The position numbers and the translations under genes were made by a program. From Gentiana macrophylla (taxonomy: Eukaryota; Streptophyta; Magnoliopsida; Gentianales; Gentianaceae): 64,000 nucleotides of DNA. A model generated the notes under the pieces. It did no database searches. It was not told where the DNA came from and was given only the letters and a program-made list of their open reading frames with translations. Every line of letters starts with the position of its first letter. Position 1 is the stretch's first letter. Below are positions 50,717-61,680 of this stretch, in pieces. The DNA lies in NCBI GenBank assembly GCA_026214975.1, contig JAOBSW010000134.1:1-64000 (forward strand), read 5' to 3'.

Positions 50717-51145
50717 AACCAACGATTGAATAATCTTCTAGTAAGCACACCAAATTAGGGTACTGGCGATTGCTGCCATTTTTAGGTTTTGGACGGACAA
50801 TTGTGAATGATGTCTGCTCTTTATCATATGAGATTTGTAGTGGTTTCTTCTTCTCTTTTAATTTCCTGCCTTTTATCATTTCTATAATTCTATCAATCTG
50901 AAGCTGCTTTTGTCCGGTTCGAGTATGGTATTGTTGGATAATATGCGGTGCTCCCTCTCATGAATGAGTCACAGAAAATTCCTTAATGGGGAGGAGTGAA
51001 GAGACGAGGAAGATGGTGTGGTAGGGAGAGAGAAAAGAAAAGAGACTCATTGAGATGGATACTGTTACCAGCATTTGACTTCACAGAATCACTGGCATAT
51101 ATACCCTAAAAGCGCTTCATTTAAATCAATAATATTATCGTCAAG
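50717..51145. other. Unassigned sequence right of the inverted repeat
   Basis: The minus strand holds a 63-codon frame (50688-50879) rich in lysine, partly overlapping the inverted repeat. It shows no domain that I recognise and could be chance. The rest appears non-coding. Confidence 0.3.
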
Positions 51146-51785
51146 TTCCATTTGGCAACTGCATGCTTCTACACGATGATTGGGCAACATCGTCCTTCTG
51201 AGATATCCTCTCGTGAAACTGAGAATGCAATATAACTTTGATACATGATAACGATACCGAATATCGCACCTCCACGTGGCGTCATGAGATAGTCCTCCTG
51301 AAACAAGAATAAGTGATAGCCCAAGGGTCGAATTACGATTTGGGGCATCGGCGACCGACGTGACCAGAGAACCGAGACGATAGGGCCCATCTCGATACCG
51401 GAAGTCGGAAAACTCGGGGTGCGGACAAAGTCCATTCTAAACACGCAGGCCCATTATCCATGTGGATACTTGCATAAGTGGGTAAAGCCCATATAAGCTA
51501 GTAAAAGCCCAAAGGGCTAATACTGCATTTTACCCAAACCGACATGGTTTAGGGTTAGGGTATTGAACTCCCTATAAATATACACTTCCAGGAACTACGT
51601 GTGACTTGATTCCTGGAACACAATCATCTAACTCGAATTCAGATAAAATATTTGTAGAATATTAGTATATTAGGCGGAGAATCTGCTCGATTGCTTTTTG
51701 TATTACTAGCTAGCCTGATTCAGCCGATTGTTATTTATAGTTGGTAGTTTACTGTTCTACTTTATTAACACCAGACACTAAATGT
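51146..51785 (+). other. Promoter-like or LTR-like region with TATA box
   Basis: This stretch contains CTCCCTATAAATATACAC near 51569 after a GC-richer part, then an AT-rich tail ending ACACCAGACAC. That layout is typical of a plant LTR U3-R-U5 region. I could not fix the termini or a target duplication, so it may be a solo LTR or an old fragment. Confidence 0.3.
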
Positions 51786-52221
51786 ATGTTGGTATAGTGT
51801 ATCGTGTGTGGAGTGATTTACGGAACAGATCCGTAATTTACGGAATATTAATCTAGGAAATAAATCATGTGAATAGAATAATTCATATTATTTAGCAGAT
51901 CTAACAAAATCAATATTACGTGCAGATCTAACTCAAACAATAGATAATAATAGTTTGATGCAGAAAATAAAGGACTAGAGATCAAACCGAGGCGAGTAGT
52001 TACTCTTTCCTTAAGACAAATTACTCCGGTATGGTGCCCACGGTAGTCGCAACTGTCTCCCAAGATACAACGGCTTTCGTCTCGGATTTAGAGGCACTTC
52101 AAAAATCCGAGCTCCGGCAAACTTACATAGTGCTCCGACTCAATATCTAGATCTATATGACTGACTCTTTGTGGTGGAAAGACACAAGAGAAAATTCGAT
52201 TCTTAAACTCTCATCCATAGG
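51786..52221 (-). other. Probable LTR remnant, part 1, interrupted by Copia element 2
   Basis: With element 2 removed, this segment joins 57496-58000. Read on the minus strand, the joined sequence has a GC-rich G/C-repeat zone, a TATA-like CTACTATATAAAG near the insertion point and a long leader. This resembles a Copia solo LTR. The ends (TG...CA) could be near 58000 and 51786, but no matching target duplication was seen. Confidence 0.35.
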
Positions 52222-52226
52222 GTTCT

Positions 52227-52754
52227 TGTTATAAAACGGATGGAGATAACTTCAGATGCAAGAAACAGAAACAGAAGCAATCAAACATAAACAATCAAAG
52301 GAGAAAACAGAAACAAGAAGAACACAGATTTAACGTGGAAAACCCTCGATTGGGAGAGGTAAAAACCCGGGCGTAAAAGAGATATTTTATTATGCACCGA
52401 ATTTTACTGATTTCAACACACACAGATAATGAGACAACAATTGTATTTATAGGCACAAATCCCAAACCCTAGCCGCAAGGAATCTTTGTCTCGATGCACC
52501 ATAAATACCTACTACACGTGTCCTCCTTTTAACGACAATTGATATCATTGTCACATAACTGAGAATTAGCGGATGTGGGACCTCTTTGTATTCAAGTACT
52601 CGTGCCAGTTGTCACCCCGCCGATAGTCACCTCTTTGAAGCCTCGATGAGACTCCACCCTACCGATGCACAATTGAATACACTTCTCATTTGTCCATCAC
52701 TGGTGAGTCTTCGATTGGTTCCACCGGATGCGAGTTTAAGTCACCTTATCGACA
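52227..52754 (-). repeat. 3' LTR of Copia element 2
   Basis: Plus-strand sequence starts TGTTATAAAACGG and ends CACCTTATCGACA. As the element reads on the minus strand, this is its 3' LTR. About 528 bp. Confidence 0.9.
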
Positions 52755-52929
52755 AATCTCCACCTTGACTTCAACTCTCACTAGAGTCAAACAGATTGCA
52801 TAACCGGATGTACTTGTACCGGATGCATTCGTCAATGCCGGATGTACTTGTACCGGACTATCTCCACAACATCCACTCCACTGACCGCCTCGGAGAGAGT
52901 TCGAGAAACAAATTACAAGCTTTGTATAT

Positions 52930-55900
52930 TCAAGTAAGTCCAGCAAAGTGAAACTTACTCAATGAAATCTGGTTTAGTGAACATGTCACAGGATTCTCCT
53001 TTGTGCCAATCTTCTTCACTACAACCCTCTTCTCATTTCTCGTAAAATGATACGACATCAATATGCTTGGTTCTCTCATGATGAACTCGATCCTTGGCTA
53101 AACATATTGCACTTAGATCGTCACAATATATATCACCTGATCCTCGATGCAACCCCAAATCATTTACTAGCCCTTCAACGGACACCCTCCTTAACCGCTT
53201 CAAGAAGAGCCATACATTACGCTTCAAGAGTTGATAAGGCCATCAGAGCCTCAAGAGTAGCTTTCGGTGACCACCGCATTTCCCAATGTAAACACATAAC
53301 CGATCATTGATTTTCATCATCAACATCACTGTGATAATCAAGATCACAAGAACCTCGTGACTGCACTCAAAGATCACCACCATAAATGAGACCAACATCA
53401 CCGTACCTCTCGTGTACGAATATCCTTTAAATGACTTTCCAGTTGTTCCTTTCCAGGTTGATCCATAAACTCTGCCGACAACACTGATCGCTCGAGCAGA
53501 TCGGCCTAAGGCATACCATGGCATACATCAGATCGCTTAACCGCACTAGCATAGGGAACTTTGACATATACTCCTTCTCTTGGTGATTGTGAAGCATGAA
53601 GCAGACAAATGAACATTTGATGCCATAGGAGTATCTATTGGTTTTGAAGAGACATCCCAAACTTGGCCAATATCTTCGCACATAACCCTCTTTGAGACAA
53701 GAACAACTTCTTCTCGACTTCTATCTCTCCAGATCTCCATCCCCAAGATTTTCTTGGCAAAGACCCAAATCCTTCATTTCAAATTCAAGACTTGAGAAGG
53801 TTCTTGATTTTGAACATCGACTTCCTTGTTGCAGACTATCAAGCATGTCATCCACACTGAGGACAAGATAGATATATGATCCATCTTTCAGCAGACTGTA
53901 GTAAACACAACAATCATATGGACTTGTTATAACCCTGTTGAAGCATGAAACTGTCAAACCTTTTATACCACTGCCTTGGAGCTTGCTTCAAACCATACAA
54001 TGATTTCTTCAACTTGCAAACATAGTTTTCTTTGCCAGAACTTGAAAACCCTCAGCCGTGTCATGTATATCTCCTTATCCACCTCACCATGTGTAAAAGC
54101 AGTTTTCACATCTAATTGCTCAAGTTCCAGATCTCTTTGTGCCACCATTGCTAGTAACACTCGATTGAAGTATGTCGACCACTGGTGAAAATATTTCATC
54201 AAAGTCAACCCTTTCTTTTGATGAATCCTCTTGCAACCAAACGTGCCTTATACCGACCCTTCGCTTTGTTATTCCTTCCTTTTCTTGAAGATCCATTTAC
54301 AAGTCACAACCCCTTGTCGTGAGGGTTGTTTGACCAATTCCCAAGTCCGATTCTTCAATAATGACTCCATTTCATCTCCCATGGTCGCATGCCACCGAGA
54401 TGCTTCAGACATGTCATTGCTTCCTCTGTAAGTAGTAGGTTCAAGAACCTCTACTTCTTCAAAGAACTTGGAGTGCATATCCACCAAATCATCATATCCA
54501 TATCTCCTTGGAGGTATCCCAACATTAGATCTTCTAGGCTGTTTGCGCCTAGACTCTGGCGATCAATGTTTGTATGACGCCTCTGCGAGGTCTCGCAGAT
54601 CGGCTTGGATCGGATTTCGGTTCATTATCCGGATCAAGATAGTGTTGATTTGGATCCACCGATTGTTGCATATCAAGAGACTCCACCAAGCTCCACCTGC
54701 TTCTCAACACTATCGGGTTCAAAGATCGGTTTCGCACTCGGTGAGACCTCTCCACCGATGAGTTTAACATAGAATTTTCATCAAACACAACGCGTCCTGC
54801 CGAGGATTACTCTCGACTCTCACTGATGACCAAATTCTATATCCTTTTACTCCATCACCATACCCCACAAACACTCCCTTCTTGGCTCTTGGCTCCAACT
54901 TCCTTCACTAACATGATAGTAAGTTTGTACTTCCAAAACTCTTAGAATCGAGTAGTCAAGCAGGCTTGCTCCGACCACATCTCAAATGGTGTCTTGAGAT
55001 TGATTCTGTGTGAGGACTCTGTTGATTAAGTATCGTTGTCTTAACGACACCTCGCCCAAAATCTCCTTGATAAACCAAATTTTGAGAAAGCATACATCTT
55101 GCCCTCTCCGGAAGAGTTTGATTCATCCTTTCGGCTACACCATTCTGCTGAGGTGTATTCTTACGAGTATGATGTCCGGCAATACCTCAATTTGCACAAA
55201 ATGAATCAAAATCCGTCCGCAGTAATTCCGCACCATTATCCATCACGAAGCTTCTTGATTTTCTTGCCTAACTGATTCTCCACTAGGGCCTTCCACGCTT
55301 GAAGTTAATGAATGCATCACTTTTGTTCTTCATCATCACCACCCAAGTCATCCTTGAATAGTCATCTATGAATGACACAAAATATCTGTGACCACCCAAT
55401 GACTCAACTCTTGATGGACCCAAAGAAATCTGAATGGATATAATCAAGTGTTGCCTTTGTGTTGTGCAACCTCACTTGAGAATTTACTTACGTGCAATTT
55501 CCCAAACACACAATGTTCACAAAAGTCCAGATTCTTGACCTTATATCCCCAAGAAAACTCTTTCAAGAAAGAACTCGTGATACCCTTTCACCCATGTGAC
55601 CAAGTCTCATGTGCCACAGTGAGTCATTGAGGATGGTGAATCAACGAGGATGCAACAAAGAAGAAGTGCAGATCTGATGAGATCCTTGTAATATATACAA
55701 GGTTCCTCTTGATGCCTTTGAGGACTACAATGAATCTTTAAAGACATTCATTTGCCCACCTTCACCCTTGAAATTGAATCCTTGTCATCCGGTAGACTAA
55801 GAGATACCAAATTCTTGGTCATCTGTGGAACATGTCTTACATCTCTCGTTGTACAAAACTTACCATCCTCTCATCCTTAACTTTATCGAGCCAATTCCCA

Positions 55901-56847
55901 CAATCAGATGAGACCTTCTTTGTTGGCCATATAGATTTGACCACCATCTATCTCGCCATAAGTAGAAAACCCACTCTGTTTGGACAAATATGGTAGGATG
56001 CTCCAGAATCAAGTATCCACACATCATTGTGGTGTGTAGAATCCCTCGCAACTAGGACCAGATCCTCATCGATTGCTCAAGAGCCAAAGTCGCTGTGCTA
56101 ATTGCCTTCCTCATTGTTTCTTCTTCCTTGGACAATTGGACTTCCAATGTCCCCGCTCCTTCTGAAGAATTACAGACATCGATGAGACTTAGGACCTTTG
56201 GACCCCGACTTCTTTTTCTTTTTCGTCCATATCCTTTTCCACTATTGCTCGCTAGCTACTAGCCCAAAGCTTTGATCGACCGTATGCCAGCTGACCTTGT
56301 GTCTAAGCTCCCTGGCATGTAAGGCGGACTCACATCCTCTAAAGCCACTGTATCCTTTCCAACTATGAAAGATCGCACAAAGTTTTCATATGATGCGTAA
56401 TGACACCAACCGGATTAGGGCTGCATCTTCATCTTCAATTTTAACATCAATATTCCTTAAATCAAGCAATATTGTGTTCATTTGGTCCAGATGTTCCTCG
56501 GTGGACTTCCTTCATGCATCTTCAAACCGAACAACCTCTGTTTCAACAACAACTTGTTGGTCGCTGACTTGGTCATATACTGTGCTTTCAAGCTTCTTCC
56601 ACAACTTTTGTCCGCGGTGTCTTCCTCAAAGAACCTCGGTGATAACATCATCGAGATAAGCACAACATGATGGTTGAATGTGCTTTCTCTTCCAGATCGG
56701 CATAATCACTGCACTTTGTATTTGGTTTGTCGATAAAGGATTCCACAAACCCCGCTTTGTTTCAACGATTGCACGATCTTGATTTGCCCACAGACCAAAA
56801 CTGCTCCTTCCTCAGTAAATTTATCGATTTTTACGTTTATGCGACAT
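52930..56847 (-). pseudogene. Copia gag-pol remnant of element 2
   Basis: The likely start codon is ATG at 56847, though the frame breaks after eight codons. Gag has LLLKQRLFGLKMHEG near 56560, and the zinc knuckle keeps GHWKSNC near 56140. Integrase parts lie at about 55650-54950, and RT starts with SEASRWHATMGDEMESLL and NRTWELV near 54420. The KAVV...QLDVKTAFTHGEVDKEIYM block is near 54130, and YDCCVYYSLLKDGSYIYLVLSVDDM near 53900 is the YVDD-type site. RNase H ends with TKHIDV and DMFTKP near 53060-52960. It is interrupted every 50-200 bases by indels, more than any other gene here, so either decay or base-calling error is severe. Confidence 0.82.
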
Positions 56848-56941
56848 CTTTCCTTGCTAAAGATCACAACTTTGTCACAGATCCTAGCACCTTGTCAAGG
56901 CCTTGGTGAAGACGAAGTTGATCGCATGATTGTTTTCCCCT

Positions 56942-56960
56942 AACCTGGCTCGATACCACT
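56942..56960 (-). other. Primer-binding site region of Copia element 2
   Basis: On the minus strand the sequence after the LTR end (...ATAACA) is AGTGGTATCGAGCCAGG. It fits the usual TGGTATCAGAGC with one A missing from CAG, consistent with the CAG to CG pattern elsewhere in this element. Confidence 0.7.
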
Positions 56961-57490
56961 TGTTATAAACGGATGGAGATAACTTCGGATGCAAGAAAGC
57001 AAGCGAAGCAATCAAACATAAACAATCAAAGGAGAAAACAGAAACAAGAAGAACACAGATTTAACGTGGAAAACCCCTCGATTGGGAGAGGTAAAAACCA
57101 CGGGCGTAAAAGAGATATTTTATTATGCAATCGAATTTTACTGATTTCAACACACACAGATAATGAGACAACAATTGTATTTATAGGCACAAATCCCTAA
57201 ACCCTAGCCGCAAGGAATCTTTGTATCGATGCACCATAAATACCCCTACACGTGTCCTCCTTTTAACGATTAATCAGTATAGTCATCACATAATGTAATT
57301 AGCAGATGTGGGACCTGCCAGATTCAAGTACTCAGCAGATTGTCACCCGCCGATAGTCACCTTTGAAGCCTCGGTGAGACTCCACCCTACCGATGCACGT
57401 AATTGAATACACTTCTCATTTTGCCCATCACACACCTGAGTCTTCAGATTGGTTCCACCCAGATGCAGAGTTTAAGTCACCTTACTGACA
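56961..57490 (-). repeat. 5' LTR of Copia element 2
   Basis: Plus-strand sequence starts TGTTATAAACGG and ends CACCTTACTGACA, directly followed by the target duplication GTTCT. About 530 bp. Confidence 0.9.
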
Positions 57491-57495
57491 GTTCT

Positions 57496-58000
57496 TTATA
57501 TAGTAGAGAGGAGGAACCAATACTCAAATATGATTGGCCGAGACATGTCATCAAACTTTTCCCCTTGGAAAAGTAATGCCGACTTCTCCCTCAAGGAAAG
57601 TCATCTAGGTCGAAATTATTAGCCTAATTTCGACTTAAACCACTCATCTGATTGGTCGGATGATGTGTCGTCTGAATTTTCATTGGTCGAATGACTAAAT
57701 GAATTCTGATTGGTCGAATGACCCAATCACATTCCAAAAATTAATTTAATGGTTAATTTTATAAAGAAATTTTGTCCAAAAAATTAATAGTAACACCCGA
57801 ACCGAACGACGGACGGCGGCGGCGGCGCGCGCGCGTGTGGAATAATCTAAGTCCTCCCTCCTGCACAAAAGTGCCTTGCCCCTTGGGGCACATCTTTAAG
57901 AGTATACACTAGCTCTTATTATTTGAGCTTACAAGCCTCAAGTTACCTATGTGGGAGAATGGGATGAGGTCCTCCCTTCAACACCCATCTCCTACATATT
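57496..58000 (-). other. Probable LTR remnant, part 2, with (GGC)n/(GC)n run
   Basis: Continues the segment at 51786-52221 across the element 2 insertion. It contains repeated GATTGGTCGAATGA-like motifs at 57646-57725 and a GGCGGCGGCGGCGCGCGC run at 57816-57833. On the minus strand this resembles the GC-rich zone of some plant Copia LTRs. No coding frame. Confidence 0.35.
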
Positions 58001-58360
58001 TTCTACCAACTTTACCCATTAATTTCTCATTCACCCGACATCCGAATCGGGTGATTCAAAAGCTCATCATCAACTACTCCGTATGGAGTATTTAATGATA
58101 TCATTAACTCTCGATGACATACATCGGAGCCTATCCGTAAATCGCGCCAAAGTTGACTATTCAACCCTTCAAAAATGGCTTTTTCTCCAACAATGTATAA
58201 GTTCTTCCTTCATCTTTGATGAGGAAAATAGAATGAAAACATCCTTCTCAATATTATTTTCACTATGTATTACAAGGCACAGCTGGAAAATCAAATTATA
58301 AACGAGCAGTTTGGGACTCGAATTCACATCTAATTAATCAGATACACATACAAGTCTAGA
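58001..58360. other. Unassigned sequence
   Basis: A 72-codon plus-strand frame at 58083-58301 shows no domain that I recognise. The stretch otherwise looks non-coding. Confidence 0.3.
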
Positions 58361-58365
58361 GTTGT

Positions 58366-58600
58366 TAACGAGCCGAGCCGAGCCGAGTATTGGTGGTTCG
58401 AACTCGAGCTCGTTTAGCTCACGAGCTCGTTTAGCTCACGAGCTCGTTCGTTTGTTAAAACGAATAAAAAATTATGTTCGAGCTCGGCTCGTTTAAAAGA
58501 TGAAATGTTCGAGTTCGCGTTCGAGCTCGGCTCTTTAAACATATTTTTTGTCTTTCGACTCGAGTTTGGCTCTAATTCGGCTCGAGTTTGGTTCGTTAAA
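58366..58600. repeat. GAGCTCG/GAGCCGAG-rich repeat, left part
   Basis: Dense copies of GAGCCGAG, GAGCTCGTTTA and TTCGAGCTCGGCTC occur here, and similar sequence returns at 61582-61670 on the other side of the CACTA-like element. This suggests one older repeat split by the CACTA-like insertion. Such GAGCTCG repeats are common in plant genomes; I cannot assign the class. Confidence 0.5.
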
Positions 58601-59429
58601 ATATAAAACATAAAGTGTGATGTAAAATAATAAATTAGACATTAAAATTACATATATTACACGACTATAATGACTATAAAAATATCTAAATACTCCATAA
58701 TATCTATTATATTAATGAATGAATTATCCTCTTTTGAGTCGGGTTACTGTAAATTAATGTATTTATATAAGCACGTTCGCGAACATAATCGAATATTCGC
58801 AAACCAAGCTCGTGTTCGTTCGTTAAGCAAACGAGCCTACAATCATGTTCGAGCTATATATCACTACAAAAAAATTATCTGTTTGTGACAAAGTTTATGT
58901 GATAAGTAATAAAATAGTCACAAAAGGGTAGGTTCTCATGACAAAAACATTGTTTGTCACAGAAATTGTATTGATTAGTGACAAAATACTGATATTGTTA
59001 CTAAAGATTGATTGGTTGTCACAAAAAGTATATTTCTTTTTTGGAGAACACAAAAAGTATATTTCTATGATAAATTTTAATACTCATTACAACATTGTTT
59101 TATAAAACTAATTATTTATTAGACGAGTCGAGCTCAATCTTATCAAATTTAAAAGAATGAATTCTTCAGAAAATAATCAAGCTTACGAACTGAGTGATAT
59201 CGATTATTTGACGAGTAGAGTCCATCTTGTTTTCTTGGCTCGATCAAACTTAAACCGAATTTTGAGCCCAAGTTTTTTCGATGAGTTAAACCTTAAAAAG
59301 TATCGGCTCAGATCGACTCGATCGATTAAATATAAAGTCACATTCTCGTGACAAGCACCGTGGAAGCCCAAAAAAACAATTGAAAAGACATTGAATAAGG
59401 GCAATTTGTAAGAAAGTGTTCTATTATTA

Positions 59430-59652
59430 GGTGCCTTATATCTAAATAGAAATAGAAAACAAAATCGATCAAAATATGATTTATAGTTAGATGGGTTATA
59501 CATACAAAAATATTTAGGTATGGTGAATAGTGTTGTTATATATGTAACAACACTATTCACCATACCTAAATATTTTTATGATGTTCATCCGTTGTAAATC
59601 ATATTTGTACCAGTTTTTTTGTTTTCTATTTCTATTTTAGATATAGAACACC
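59430..59652. repeat. Near-perfect hairpin element inside the CACTA-like element
   Basis: The core arms at 59507-59539 and 59546-59578 are perfect 33-base reverse complements around a 6-base loop. Imperfect pairing extends outward to about 59430 and 59652, with shared TATCTAAA, TAGAAATAGAAAAC and TATGATTTA blocks. It is probably an old foldback MITE. Confidence 0.85.
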
Positions 59653-59655
59653 TAA

Positions 59656-59836
59656 GGGCACTTGTAGTAGATGTTCTTTTAGGTGTTTTATATCTAAAAT
59701 AAATATTTTAATGTTATAGATAAATGGATAGAAATGCTGGTGTGGAGTGTTTTGAATTGAGATGTTGTATAATAGAAATATGTATTATTTTATATTATTT
59801 TGGTGGTGTAAATTAGAAATGCTGGTACAAGTGCCC
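59656..59836. mobile_element. Tourist-like (PIF/Harbinger) MITE
   Basis: The 181-bp element starts GGGCACTTGTA and ends TACAAGTGCCC, flanked by TAA on both sides (59653-59655 and 59837-59839). The 3-bp TWA duplication and GGGCA-type termini are those of Tourist MITEs. It is AT-rich inside and non-coding. Confidence 0.82.
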
Positions 59837-59839
59837 TAA

Positions 59840-61006
59840 AGAACCTCAATAAAGAACGCTGCCTCCTCGTCTACCCATTTTCCAATTAGGTTTTCCCGGT
59901 TTTCTGGTGTAGGAGGCGGAGTGATGATTTCTGGTAGGGTTTACGATCACTCAGTTTAGGCGGTCACTCAGTTGTATCGATTTGGTTTAGGGATTTTCAG
60001 GTTTAGCGAAGATTGGTGAGAAGAATCCCTCGAATATGAGAGCGAAGATTCTGAAACACAAGATGTGTAAGAGCAAAGATGGGGGAGAGATAAATTTTTG
60101 ATATTTGAACGTCCTTGGCAGACTATCGGAATGTCTATCGATGTCCATCGAGCCTGCCAAACCAAACGTTTTTCTACATCGGGTGATGTTCAATCTTCTT
60201 CTACATACTTCTGCTAAACTCGAATTTCGTTTTTCCCCAATTACCCATTCTTAGGAGAAAAATCTGGTTTGTTTCTCTCAAAATCGCAATAGTCGATTTT
60301 TTTTAAAGAAATTTTAGAATTTCTAGTATTTTGAAAAGTTTATATCAAAGCTTTTCTAGGTAATTGTTCTAAAATATTGACGCTCTGGTAGGTTGAATGC
60401 AGTGGACAACAGCAATCGAGAGTTTTATACTACTCTTCTTCTTGGTACTTGTCTATTGACTGTCTAGGCTTGCCAACTTATTCGAATTGTTACTTTCTAC
60501 ATGACTCGGTATGTCTAGGCTTGCCGAGTTGTTCAGGCGGATTTTTCGGATTTCATGGATTGGTCTGGAGTAAAATGCCTTAGTCAAAGCGCTGCTCACT
60601 CGATTCCTAATGCCCATAATGTAAGTTAATCCTAAACAACTTGTTTTCCATGGCTGTTTTTCATTTCCCCAACATTTGAAATGTTTTTTTTTTTTTTACG
60701 GTCTGTCAATTATTGATACATTTTTAATGAATGTATTGGACTGGATTATAGTTTTACTTGAAGGTGGATGTACACTTTTCATCTTTGCAGGAACATTATT
60801 TGTGATATAAGAATTATATTTTATGATTGGTTTTTTTTTAGTGTTTTTATTTGATAGAAGTTATTTTTTTTTGGTATATATGTATATTTTACTTATTTGG
60901 TATAAATTTCTTGTATCTTTGAAAAAAAGAAAAAAAATTCTTGTATCTAGACACCGTTTATTACCTGTAAACATTATTATTATAATATTAATTTTTTTTG
61001 AAAGGA
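59840..61006. other. Interior of the CACTA-like element, unassigned
   Basis: Moderately complex sequence at 59860-60600, including TAGGCGG and CACTCAGTT repeats, might be a captured gene fragment. I recognise no protein. From about 60650 it is T-rich. Confidence 0.3.
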
Positions 61007-61062
61007 TTATTATTATTATTATTATTATTATTTTGAGAGGATGATTATTATTATTATTATTA
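61007..61062. repeat. (TTA)n microsatellite
   Basis: Two runs of ATT repeats, at 61007-61032 and 61044-61062, separated by a short TTGAGAGGATG interruption. Confidence 0.85.
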
Positions 61063-61581
61063 TAGAAAAAAAAAAGTGTTTCTACCCTCCGGTGAGAGAA
61101 ACCTTTAGTGATGAATTTTGGAGTCTTTTGTGACGAAAGTATTGTCGCATTTAATTCTTTCTAGTGACAACAGTCACTAAAGATAACTTCTAGTGACAAA
61201 GTGTTTGTCATTGAAGAAAAAATGTGTTTCTACTACTCGGTGAGAGAAACCATTCAGTGATGAATTCGGGAGTCTTGTTTGACAAAAGCATTGTCACATT
61301 TTGTGCTTTATAGTGACAACAGTTATTAAAGATCTGGAAAGCTTTAGTGACAACAGTTGCAAAAGATCTGGAAAGCTTTGGTGACTATTATTCAGGATTT
61401 GTCACAATAGAAAACTTTTTGCAACTAACATGACACTTATCTCCACAGAACCCTTTGCGTCGGCACATATGCAACAATCCTCACAAGAAGAAATTTCGTC
61501 GCAAAAAGCCTCTAGTGACAAAAATTAGCATTTTTACTGAATATTTTTTTTTGTCACAAAAAGATCCTTTTTTTTGTAGTG

Positions 61582-61680
61582 GAGCTCGGCTCGTTAAGCT
61601 AAACGAACGAACGATCACGAACACTAATGAGCCGAACACGAGCTTGTTCACGAGCTGCTCTGTTCGTTTAACCGCACTAC
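61582..61680. repeat. GAGCTCG-rich repeat, right part
   Basis: GAGCTCGGCTCGTTAAGC followed by AAACGAACGAACG and GAGCCGAACACGAGC motifs. It resembles the left part at 58366-58600 and probably continues it. Confidence 0.5.

Larger units (their letters stand above)
52227..57490 (-). mobile_element. Copia element 2: full-length minus-strand retrotransposon
   Basis: The 5,264-bp element is bounded by LTRs at 52227-52754 and 56961-57490 and flanked by the 5-bp duplication GTTCT (52222-52226 and 57491-57495). It belongs to the same family as element 1. Its coding region is broken by many small indels. A polypurine tract (AAGGTGGAGAT on the minus strand) adjoins the 3' LTR near 52755-52767, and a primer-binding site adjoins the 5' LTR. 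The two LTRs differ at many positions, often where one has CAG or CTG and the other CG. Confidence 0.93.
58862..61581. mobile_element. CACTA-like (En/Spm) non-autonomous element
   Basis: It starts CACTACAAAAAAATT and ends TTTTTTTGTAGTG, the hallmark inverted termini. Both ends carry many subterminal TGTCACAAAA / TAGTGACAA motifs in both orientations (58885-59060 and 61120-61560), as CACTA transposase-binding regions do. No transposase domain is visible in the 2.7 kb. The flanking trinucleotides (TAT left, GAG right) do not match, so a clean 3-bp duplication is absent. A hairpin and a MITE lie inside. Confidence 0.7.

Noticed and set aside
52227..57490. Repeat-induced-point-mutation-like decay in Copia element 2
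   Set aside because: That process changes C to T; here CG is gained where CAG/CTG is expected.
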